Assembly: GCF_003605365.2 (NCBI RefSeq)
Contig: NZ_QYTU02000003.1
Coordinates: 1-64,000 of the forward strand
Source of the DNA: Siminovitchia fortis
Lineage (GTDB): Bacteria > Bacillota > Bacilli > Bacillales > Bacillaceae_C
Direction of reading: 5' to 3'
Length of the DNA stretch: 64,000 nt
The notes beneath the pieces were generated by a model. It ran no database searches. It saw only the letters and a list, made by a program, of their open reading frames with translations, and was not told where the DNA came from. A program made the position numbers and the translations under genes. Positions 57,416 through 64,000 of the stretch are shown piece after piece. Position 1 is the first letter of the stretch. Each line of letters opens with the position of its first letter.

Positions 57416-57517
57416 TACCTTTGTGACTGTGGCAATCTGGATTGTCCGTCTGTAACTACGGTGTTCCGCTGCAACGAAATGATTTGCAAGAGCATCGGTT
57501 GGAAGGAGATGAATACG
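57416..57517 (+). promoter_or_regulatory. L19 (rplS) leader RNA
   Basis: The leader contains GGTGTTCCGCTGCAACGAA and GAGCATCGGTTGGAAGGAG, which resemble the conserved core of the Firmicute ribosomal protein L19 leader family. Such leaders are thought to let L19 control its own synthesis. The family match is from memory; the fold was not computed. Confidence 0.6.
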
Positions 57518-57862
57518 ATGCACAAATTAATTGAAGAAGTGACTAAAGAACAATTGCGTACAGATCTTCCATCGTTTCGCGCCGGTGACACCGTTCGTGT
57601 TCACGTGAAAGTTGTGGAGGGTACACGCGAGCGTATCCAGTTGTTTGAAGGTGTAGTCATCAAGCGCCGCGGAGGCGGAATCAGCGAAACTTTCACTGTC
57701 CGCAAAATTTCTTACGGCGTTGGTGTTGAGCGTACTTTCCCTCTTCATACACCAAGAATCGCTAAAATCGATGTCGTGCGTCGCGGTAAAGTTCGTCGTG
57801 CGAAACTTTACTACTTGCGTAAACTACGCGGTAAAGCAGCTCGTATTAAAGAAATTCGTTAA
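57518..57862 (+). CDS. rplS: 50S ribosomal protein L19 (bL19)
   Basis: Ribosomal protein of 114 residues at the 30S-50S interface: [59 protein letters not shown] and [23 protein letters not shown] 57518 is 10 bases after GGAG; the ATG at 57509 is too close to that site. A much longer frame back to 57317 overlaps trmD and the leader and is not real. Confidence 0.98.
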   Translation: MHKLIEEVTKEQLRTDLPSFRAGDTVRVHVKVVEGTRERIQLFEGVVIKRRGGGISETFTVRKISYGVGVERTFPLHTPRIAKIDVVRRGKVRRAKLYYLRKLRGKAARIKEIR

Positions 57863-57920
57863 TTTACGCTTGGTTTCTTGACGGAAGCAAACCTTGCTGA
57901 GATATGCAAATCCGTTATGA

Positions 57921-57952
57921 AAAAAGGGGCTTGAGTTCAAGCTCCTTTTCTA
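57921..57952 (+). terminator. Terminator after rplS
   Basis: AAAAGG-GGCTTG (57924-57931 region) and CAAGC-CCTTTT pair around AGTT with one mismatch, ending in TTTTCTATTTC. Confidence 0.75.
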
Positions 57953-58063
57953 TTTCTCTTAACGGCAAGTTTAAAGTGTTTTTACGGGTTAATATACTGT
58001 ACAATAAATAAAGATACAGGATTTTTGAAGACATCTATAGTTTCAGGATTGGACGGTGACAAT

Positions 58064-58603
58064 ATGGCAAAGGAGAAAAACGAGCTTTGGGAATGGACAA
58101 AGGCCTTGCTTATTGCTGTAGGATTGGCTGCACTTATTCGATACGCATTTTTTACCCCGATAGTGGTGGATGGTTTCTCAATGATGCCGACCTTACATAA
58201 CGGGGATCGGATGATCGTAAATAAACTGAGCAAGCCCGACCGGTTTGATATCATCGTTTTCCATGCGCCTGAGCAAAAGGATTATATCAAACGGGTGATT
58301 GGTCTTCCGGGGGACACAGTCGAATATGTCAGTGACACTTTGTATGTGAACGGCAAGGCATATGACGAGCCATATTTGGAAACCTATAAAGAGCAGACCC
58401 CTGAAGGGCCGCTGACTGAAGACTTTACATTGGAAGAGATCACGGGCCAAAAGACCGTGCCTGAAGGTGAACTTTTCGTGATGGGTGACAACAGGCGCTC
58501 AAGCAAAGACAGCCGCCATATAGGGACCATTTCCATGGACAAGGTCATAGGAGATGCAAGGATCGTCTATTGGCCGATCAAAGATATAAGAATTGTTAAG
58601 TGA
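58064..58603 (+). CDS. lepB: Signal peptidase I
   Basis: Membrane serine protease that removes secretory signal peptides. The product has 179 residues: a single N-terminal membrane helix (WTKALLIAVGLAALIRYAFF), nucleophile S39 in GFSMMPTL, general-base K76 in DYIKRVIGLPGD, and GDNRRSSKDSRHIG. ATG 58064 is about 7 bases after GGACGGTG. B. subtilis, as I recall, has no signal peptidase between rplS and rbgA, but some other bacilli do. Confidence 0.95.
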   Translation: MAKEKNELWEWTKALLIAVGLAALIRYAFFTPIVVDGFSMMPTLHNGDRMIVNKLSKPDRFDIIVFHAPEQKDYIKRVIGLPGDTVEYVSDTLYVNGKAYDEPYLETYKEQTPEGPLTEDFTLEEITGQKTVPEGELFVMGDNRRSSKDSRHIGTISMDKVIGDARIVYWPIKDIRIVK

Positions 58604-58622
58604 TGATGGAGGAACATAATTC

Positions 58623-59480
58623 ATGACTATCCAATGGTTCCCCGGCCATATGGCAAAAGCACGCCGGGAAGTAACGGAAAAATTAAAACTGGTTGATATC
58701 GTGTTTGAACTGGTGGATGCACGGATTCCCGTTTCATCCGCCAACCCGATGCTCCAGGAGATCATACAGCAAAAGCCGCGACTGATTCTTCTTAACAAAT
58801 CAGATACGGCAGATCCGGAGTTGACAAGGCAATGGATCAGCCGTTTTTCGGAAGAAGGGACTAAAGCGCTTGCAATCAATTCCCAGGCAGGAAGAGGGTT
58901 GAACGAGATTGTAAGAGCTGCAGAGGAACTGCTGAAAGAGAAAAGAGACCGCCGGAAAGCTAAGGGCTTGAAGCCAAGAGCGATCAGGGCGATGATTATC
59001 GGTATCCCCAATGTTGGAAAATCCACACTAATTAACCGGCTGGCAAAGAAAAACATTGCCAAAACCGGCAACACTCCTGGCGTTACAAGAGGGCAGCAAT
59101 GGATCAAAGTTGGAAAAGACCTTGAGCTTCTTGATACTCCGGGCATATTATGGCCGAAATTTGAAGATCAGAAAATAGGTTATAAGCTTGCTTTGACCGG
59201 CGCGATTAAAGATTCGCTTCTGAATATGCAGGATATCGCCGTTTTTGCCCTTCGCTTCCTTGAATCCCACTATCCTGGCAATATGAAAAAAAGGTACCAG
59301 CTCAAAGAGATACCAGAAGATATAGTAGATGTATTTGATCACATCGGAAAACTTCGCGGATGCCTGACATCCGGAGGAGAAGTCGATTATGAAAAGACGG
59401 CGGAGACAGTCATCATGGATGTGCGGGCTCAGAAGCTGGGCAATATTACTTTCGATATGCCGGATGAAATAAATGAATAG
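58623..59480 (+). CDS. rbgA: Ribosome biogenesis GTPase RbgA (YlqF)
   Basis: Essential GTPase for late 50S assembly. The product has 285 residues with circularly permuted G motifs: G4 [11 protein letters not shown] comes before G1 [14 protein letters not shown] and G3 [12 protein letters not shown]. The N-terminal [15 protein letters not shown] is a family signature. RBS GGAGGA. It precedes rnhB as usual, with one small extra gene between. Confidence 0.97.
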   Translation: MTIQWFPGHMAKARREVTEKLKLVDIVFELVDARIPVSSANPMLQEIIQQKPRLILLNKSDTADPELTRQWISRFSEEGTKALAINSQAGRGLNEIVRAAEELLKEKRDRRKAKGLKPRAIRAMIIGIPNVGKSTLINRLAKKNIAKTGNTPGVTRGQQWIKVGKDLELLDTPGILWPKFEDQKIGYKLALTGAIKDSLLNMQDIAVFALRFLESHYPGNMKKRYQLKEIPEDIVDVFDHIGKLRGCLTSGGEVDYEKTAETVIMDVRAQKLGNITFDMPDEINE

Positions 59481-59519
59481 ACCAATACGGATCTTTATTT
59501 TAGGAAAGGAGCGGACACC

Positions 59520-59786
59520 TTGAAGGCTTTGGCATATGCTTTGGCGGGCTCTGTCATTATTCATACTTTATATTTTACCTATACTCTATTAGCGGGATAC
59601 ATAAGAACTATGTTTTATAAACCTGATATCTCCGGTTCTTGGGAGCAAGCGCATTACCTCCAAAGTGAAGTGGCATTCGGAGCGTCTGTCTCTCCCTATG
59701 TTTCCATTTTGACGTTCTTGGCAGGAACGTTATTTTGCGGATTCATCATTTGTATTTATAGAATTGCCGTGAAGAAAGCGCAATGA
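59520..59786 (+). CDS. Hypothetical small membrane protein
   Basis: An 88-residue protein I do not recognise. It has two hydrophobic segments, at about residues 5-27 and 60-80, with a polar stretch between (PDISGSWEQAHYLQSEVAFG) and a basic C-terminus. The start is TTG 59520 about 8 bases after AAAGGAGCGG. It lies between rbgA and rnhB, which are adjacent in B. subtilis, and reads in the same direction. Good ribosome site and membrane-protein pattern support a real gene; function unknown. Confidence 0.7.
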   Translation: MKALAYALAGSVIIHTLYFTYTLLAGYIRTMFYKPDISGSWEQAHYLQSEVAFGASVSPYVSILTFLAGTLFCGFIICIYRIAVKKAQ

Positions 59787-59818
59787 AAATTTTCTTGGAT
59801 GAAAGGTGAAAGGACCGG

Positions 59819-60595
59819 ATGAAAAATCAGACGATTGCACAGATAAAGGATGCTTTGGCAGAAATACAAAATGAAGATGACGAGTTTATTATTGAACTGC
59901 AATCGGATTCCCGCAAAGGCGTGCAAACCCTTTTAAATAAATGGAAGGCCGAAAAGGAAAAGGAACGTAACGAGCATAAACGGTACATACGGATGTCTGT
60001 ACATGAAGATCGGTTGAGGACACAGGGATTCAGGCTGATCAGTGGAATCGATGAAGCCGGCCGCGGCCCTTTGGCAGGACCGGTTGTTGCCGCTGCTGTC
60101 ATATTGAATGAAAACAGCCGAATTTACGGATTGGATGACTCGAAAAAGTTGAGTGAAGCGAAACGGACAGAACTTTTTGACCGGATCCATGAAGAGGCAG
60201 AGGCGATAGGCATTGGCATTATTTCCTCCGAAGAGATTGACCGCCTTAATATTTATCAGGCCGTCAAAAAAGCGATGAAGCTTGCCGTCAGCGAACTTGC
60301 CGTCCAACCGGATTTTTTGCTTTTGGACGCTATGAAAATAGAAGCCCCATATCCGCAGGAATCAATTATAAAAGGCGATGCAGACAGCATTTCTATTGCG
60401 GCCGCGTCGATCATTGCAAAAGTCACGCGCGATCGGCTCATGGCCGGATATGACCGGCAATATCCGGGGTATGGTTTCGGAATACATAAAGGCTACGGAA
60501 CGAAAGTCCATCTGGATGCTTTAAAAAAGCTTGGGCCATGTCCGATCCACCGTCAATCTTTTGCTCCTGTCCAAGCGGCCATGCTTCAATCGTGA
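59819..60595 (+). CDS. rnhB: Ribonuclease HII
   Basis: Removes RNA from RNA-DNA hybrids and starts ribonucleotide excision. The product has 258 residues. Acidic metal ligands lie in ISGIDEAGRGPLAGP (D78, E79) and LLLDAMKI; LDDSKKLSEAKR and HKGYGTKVHLDALKKLGPCPIHR are further signatures. A ~70-residue helical N-terminal extension is normal for bacilli. RBS GAAAGGTGAAAGG. Confidence 0.97.
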   Translation: MKNQTIAQIKDALAEIQNEDDEFIIELQSDSRKGVQTLLNKWKAEKEKERNEHKRYIRMSVHEDRLRTQGFRLISGIDEAGRGPLAGPVVAAAVILNENSRIYGLDDSKKLSEAKRTELFDRIHEEAEAIGIGIISSEEIDRLNIYQAVKKAMKLAVSELAVQPDFLLLDAMKIEAPYPQESIIKGDADSISIAAASIIAKVTRDRLMAGYDRQYPGYGFGIHKGYGTKVHLDALKKLGPCPIHRQSFAPVQAAMLQS

Positions 60596-60607
60596 GGGGG
60601 GATCGAC

Positions 60608-61873
60608 CTGGATATTCATGCGTTAACCCAAGATTTGTTTCAAACTCTAAGCTCGGGACAAAACCGCGCGCTCACACTAAGGAATGGACAAATATTTTTT
60701 GCTCATGTCAATAGGCTTTTTCCAAACCAGCATGCAGAGATTCAGCTTGGGACACACAGGCTGATTGCCAGGCTTGAAGCCCCTCTGGAAAGCGGAAAAG
60801 GCTATTTTCTTCAGGTCAATTCGGTGGAGGGAGAACCCCGGCTGAAATTAATCGGCACAAAAAATGCGGATCAGTTCTCACTCATGAGGCAATTATCACT
60901 GCCAAATGAAAAAGGATACCATGCCCTCGCCGAATTTTTTACAAAGGAATCCCTCAGCATGACGAGGGAGCAGATTCAGCAGGCAGGACAGTGGGTCGGG
61001 AAGGCATCTGACAAAAACCTGGCATTAGATGTCATTAAGCTGATGAGCGCCCGAGATATGCCATTTTCGGAAAGCATATTCAACTCACTGCTTGCTGCAG
61101 GCAGCAAATTTCCATTGACCGATATGCTATCTGCCTTGCGTACAGCCCTTGCCTCTGAAACTGAGCCGGATTCAATTGTGCAAAGGATTACTGGTTTGAT
61201 TAATGAATTAGGAAAACCTCCCCAAAACGGGGCAGACGGACAGCCGTATATGCTGGAAGGAAAAACGGCAATGGATAACATCAAGCATGCTGTTCAACAA
61301 ATGGGACTGTTTCATGAACATGCAATTATTCGCGATAGCGAAGTAAGCGGGGCAGAATCTCTGAAATCCCTCCTGATCCAATATTTGGGGCGTTCTGGTG
61401 CAAAGATGAATCCCGCAGCAAGGCAGGCGGCAGAGCAGCTGCTTCACAGAATGAACGGACAGCTTCTTCTATCCATTGATACGGGGCCCATGCAGCAACT
61501 ATTTTTTGATATTCCTTTAGAGTTATACGGCCATCGCACCGAACTCTCCTTTCAATGGGAGGGGAAGCGGCGCGAAGACGGCAAAATAGACCCGGATTAT
61601 TGCAGGGTCGTCTTTTATCTCGATTTGGAGAACTTGGATCAGACTGTGGTTGATGTGAAAATCCAAAAACGGATCACGAATATTACAGTTATAAATGAGT
61701 CTCCAAAAATCAAAGCCTTCGCAGCCATGCTGATTCCTGAATTGAAAGAAAAACTGAAAGAGCATGATTATGAGCTGTCCGCAGTCCACTTTAAACAGCC
61801 TTTCCGCCAGAAAAACAAACCTCTGCAAAAGAGCGGCCCCCGCCTGTACTCAGGAGTTGATATTCAAATATGA
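60608..61873 (+). CDS. ylqG: YlqG family protein with FliK-like C-terminal domain
   Basis: A protein of about 421 residues resembling B. subtilis YlqG. The C-terminal ~130 residues (FFDIPLELYGHRTELSFQWEG ... VVFYLDLENLDQTVVDVKI ... LIPELKEKLKEHDYELSAV) look like the Flg_hook domain of flagellar hook-length control protein FliK. The best start is CTG 60608 (MDIHALTQDLFQ), 7 bases after GAGGGGGG; the first conventional start in frame is TTG 60635, with no ribosome site. It overlaps ylqH in ATGA. A link to secretion is plausible but unproven. Confidence 0.82.
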   Translation: MDIHALTQDLFQTLSSGQNRALTLRNGQIFFAHVNRLFPNQHAEIQLGTHRLIARLEAPLESGKGYFLQVNSVEGEPRLKLIGTKNADQFSLMRQLSLPNEKGYHALAEFFTKESLSMTREQIQQAGQWVGKASDKNLALDVIKLMSARDMPFSESIFNSLLAAGSKFPLTDMLSALRTALASETEPDSIVQRITGLINELGKPPQNGADGQPYMLEGKTAMDNIKHAVQQMGLFHEHAIIRDSEVSGAESLKSLLIQYLGRSGAKMNPAARQAAEQLLHRMNGQLLLSIDTGPMQQLFFDIPLELYGHRTELSFQWEGKRREDGKIDPDYCRVVFYLDLENLDQTVVDVKIQKRITNITVINESPKIKAFAAMLIPELKEKLKEHDYELSAVHFKQPFRQKNKPLQKSGPRLYSGVDIQI

Positions 61874-62160
61874 ACAAAAGCCGGTTAAAGGAAGCTGTGG
61901 CCCTGGGAGGCCGGATAAATGATGGAAAAGCGCCAATCGTAATGGCAAAGGGCAAAGGTGTTACAGCTGAAAAGATTCTTGAAGCAGCAAAAGAAAACGG
62001 AATACCGGTGCAACAGGATCCGGCGCTCGTGGAACTGCTGGGCCAGCTTGACTTGAACGAGACGATTCCGGAGGAACTGTTTGAAGCTGTTGCAGAAATT
62101 TTTGCTTTCATTTACAGACTGGATCGGAAAATGGGCGAAGAAAAAACTGGACAGCCGTAA
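61870..62160 (+). CDS. ylqH: FlhB C-terminal-domain-like protein YlqH
   Basis: A 96-residue homolog of the cytoplasmic C-terminal domain of FlhB/YscU export-gate proteins, without the membrane part: APIVMAKGKGVTAEKILEAAKENGIPVQQDPALVELL is the typical core. The self-cleaving NPTH motif of FlhB is absent. It overlaps ylqG. Together the pair mimics the FliK-FlhB contact of the flagellar export switch, away from any flagellar operon. Its function has not been established. Confidence 0.88.
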   Translation: MNKSRLKEAVALGGRINDGKAPIVMAKGKGVTAEKILEAAKENGIPVQQDPALVELLGQLDLNETIPEELFEAVAEIFAFIYRLDRKMGEEKTGQP

Positions 62161-62238
62161 AAAGTGGACTTCCTGACATCATTTTAATACAATAAACACG
62201 CAATCTATTTTTTCATAGTAACGATAGGAGGACGGAAA

Positions 62239-63399
62239 ATGAATATCCATGAATACCAGGGTAAAGAAATCCTTAGAAAATACGGAGTATCTGTACCTGA
62301 TGGAAAAGTTGCTTTCACCGTGGATGACGCAGTGGAAGCCGCAAAAGGACTCGGTTCGGATGTCACTGTCGTAAAAGCACAAATCCATGCCGGCGGCCGC
62401 GGAAAAGCAGGCGGGGTAAAAGTGGCGAAAAATTTGGATGAAGTCCGTACATATGCTGAGGAAATTCTCGGAAAAACACTTGTTACGCATCAGACAGGCC
62501 CTGAAGGCAAAGAGGTAAAACGCCTGCTGATTGAAGAAGGATGCGATATTAAGAAGGAATACTACGTCGGTCTTGTTGTCGACAGAAGCACCGACAGAGT
62601 TGTCTTGATGGCTTCGGAAGAAGGCGGTACGGAAATCGAGGAAGTTGCCGAGAAAACACCGGAAAAAATCTTCAAAGAAGTCGTTGATCCGCTTGTCGGT
62701 TTAACCGGTTTCCAAGCGCGCAGAATCGCTTTTAACATCAATATTCCCAATGAATTGGTCGGAAAAGCTGCCAAATTCATGATCAGCCTTTACAATGCCT
62801 TTGTGGACAACGATTGTTCAATTGCGGAAATCAACCCTCTTGTTGTGACAGGAGACGGAAATGTGCTTGCACTTGATGCAAAGCTAAATTTTGATGACAA
62901 CGCTTTATTCAGGCATAAGGATATCCTTGAATACCGTGATTTGGATGAAGAAGATCCAAAAGAAATCGAAGCATCAAAATACGATTTGAGCTACATCGCT
63001 TTAGACGGAAACATCGGGTGCATGGTCAATGGTGCAGGCCTGGCCATGTCAACGATGGATATCATTAAATATTACGGCGGGGAACCTGCAAACTTCCTGG
63101 ATGTCGGGGGAGGAGCCACCGCGGAAAAAGTAACGGAAGCTTTTAAAATCATCCTTTCCGATGATGCGGTAAAGGGGATCTTTGTCAATATTTTCGGCGG
63201 TATCATGAAGTGTGATGTCATTGCGTCCGGCGTAGTCGAAGCCGTCCACCAGGTTGGACTTGAAGTTCCTTTAGTTGTGAGGCTGGAAGGGACAAATGTG
63301 GATAAAGGCAAAGAGATTCTCAATAAATCCGGTTTGAATATTACGGCTGCGGATTCCATGGCAGACGGTGCGCAAAAAATCGTTGAATTGGTCAAGTAA
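62239..63399 (+). CDS. sucC: Succinate--CoA ligase [ADP-forming] subunit beta
   Basis: TCA-cycle enzyme making ATP from succinyl-CoA, with SucD. The product has 386 residues: ATP-grasp domain ([40 protein letters not shown]), [15 protein letters not shown] for Mg2+, [22 protein letters not shown] and the CoA-ligase part [29 protein letters not shown]. No secure promoter was found in 62161-62238. Confidence 0.98.
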   Translation: MNIHEYQGKEILRKYGVSVPDGKVAFTVDDAVEAAKGLGSDVTVVKAQIHAGGRGKAGGVKVAKNLDEVRTYAEEILGKTLVTHQTGPEGKEVKRLLIEEGCDIKKEYYVGLVVDRSTDRVVLMASEEGGTEIEEVAEKTPEKIFKEVVDPLVGLTGFQARRIAFNINIPNELVGKAAKFMISLYNAFVDNDCSIAEINPLVVTGDGNVLALDAKLNFDDNALFRHKDILEYRDLDEEDPKEIEASKYDLSYIALDGNIGCMVNGAGLAMSTMDIIKYYGGEPANFLDVGGGATAEKVTEAFKIILSDDAVKGIFVNIFGGIMKCDVIASGVVEAVHQVGLEVPLVVRLEGTNVDKGKEILNKSGLNITAADSMADGAQKIVELVK

Positions 63400-63465
63400 A
63401 GAGCCCCCCAGGTGCTTTGGAATCAAAGGCGTTTATCAAAGATCATTTGAAAGGCAGGGAAAATC

Positions 63466-64000
63466 ATGAGTGTTTTTGTCAATAAAGACACAAAAGTAAT
63501 TGTACAGGGAATTACAGGCTCAACAGCCCTTTTTCATACAGAACAGATGCTTGAATATGGGACGAAAATTGTCGGCGGCGTAACACCCGGCAAAGGCGGC
63601 CAAGAGGTGGCAGGAGTTCCGGTCTTCAATACAGTGGAGGAAGCTGTAAAAGAAACAGGCGCTAACGCTTCGGTTATTTACGTACCGGCACCGTTTGCTG
63701 CTGATGCCATCATGGAAGCAGTCGATGCGGAGCTGGATCTGGCCATCTGCATCACTGAGCACATTCCTGTTTTGGATATGGTCAAAGTGGTCCGTTACAT
63801 GGAAGGCAAGAAAACGAGACTTGTCGGTCCGAACTGTCCTGGAGTCATCACTCCCGAGGAGTGCAAGATCGGAATCATGCCGGGTTACATTCACAAAAAA
63901 GGCCATGTAGGTGTGGTTTCCCGTTCTGGTACATTGACATATGAAGCTGTACATCAGCTTTCCGAAGCAGGTATTGGACAATCAACGGCGGTTGGAATTG
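63466..64000 (+). CDS. sucD: Succinate--CoA ligase subunit alpha (cut by window end)
   Basis: The first ~178 codons of Suc[21 protein letters not shown] (CoA-binding Rossmann start), [47 protein letters not shown] and [20 protein letters not shown]. The phosphorylated His lies beyond the window. ATG 63466 follows AAGGCAGGGA, 66 bases after sucC. Confidence 0.97.
   Translation, partial: MSVFVNKDTKVIVQGITGSTALFHTEQMLEYGTKIVGGVTPGKGGQEVAGVPVFNTVEEAVKETGANASVIYVPAPFAADAIMEAVDAELDLAICITEHIPVLDMVKVVRYMEGKKTRLVGPNCPGVITPEECKIGIMPGYIHKKGHVGVVSRSGTLTYEAVHQLSEAGIGQSTAVGI

Noticed and set aside
57317-57517. N-terminal extension of rplS overlapping trmD
   Set aside because: It crosses the rplS promoter and leader; the ribosome site and family start point to 57518.

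Overview
The window is a stretch of the chromosomal backbone of a spore-forming, low-to-moderate G+C Firmicute of the Bacillaceae. Gene content and order, all read in the same direction apart from two genes, follow the Bacillus subtilis segment spoIIGA-sigE-sigG ... divIVA-ileS ... pyr operon ... rpoZ-priA ... prpC-prkC ... spoVM ... fapR-plsX-fab-acp-rnc-smc-ftsY-ffh-rpsP-trmD-rplS ... sucCD. Diagnostic proteins are pro-sigma-E with its processing protease, sigma-G, SpoVM, SepF, DivIVA, RemA and FapR. Comparisons with B. subtilis gene order are from memory and were not computed.

Layout. 1-3300: sporulation sigma-factor cluster (spoIIGA, sigE, sigG). A repeat element lies between sigE and sigG, and a hairpin covers the sigG start. 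3300-6520: cell-division cluster (ylmC, ylmE, sepF, ylmG, ylmH, divIVA). 6525-9620: ileS under a T-box. 9750-11130: lspA and rluD. 11120-19825: pyrimidine operon pyrR-pyrB-pyrC-carA-carB-pyrF-pyrE, with two PyrR-type attenuators and without pyrP, pyrK or pyrD. 19890-20740: a RelE-type toxin-antitoxin pair and a decayed small gene. 20756-25281: rqcH (minus strand) diverging from a Ca2+-type P-ATPase. 25402-33949: yicC-type RNase, remA, gmk, rpoZ, coaBC, priA, def, fmt, rsmB. 34003-38947: PP2C phosphatase, PASTA kinase, rsgA, rpe, thiN. 39051-39490: spoVM and the convergent rpmB. 39750-43869: asp23-like gene, fakA, recG. 43894-48438: fapR-controlled lipid genes (fapR, plsX, fabD, fabG, acpP) and rnc. 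48469-54994: smc, ftsY, ylxM, ffh. 55101-57862: rpsP, khpA, ylqD, rimM, trmD, rplS. 58064-62160: lepB, rbgA, a small membrane protein, rnhB, and a FliK-like/FlhB-C-like pair. 62239-64000: sucC and the start of sucD.

The most unusual observation is in carA (14191-15291), the glutaminase subunit of carbamoyl-phosphate synthetase in the pyr operon. The catalytic Cys of the GATase is Gly (residue 246) and the catalytic His is Glu (residue 331), yet the frame is open, the gene sits in a tightly packed operon, and other conserved blocks remain. This reads as a preserved pseudo-glutaminase, so the enzyme is predicted to depend on free ammonia or on another glutaminase subunit. Other points of interest are the sigG leader (a hairpin over the ribosome-binding site that overlaps a sigma-F-like promoter), two families of intergenic repeats, the shortened pyr operon, and several genes missing from their usual places (ylmA, ylmD, pyrP, pyrK/pyrD, the cys operon, rlmN, sdaAB/AA).
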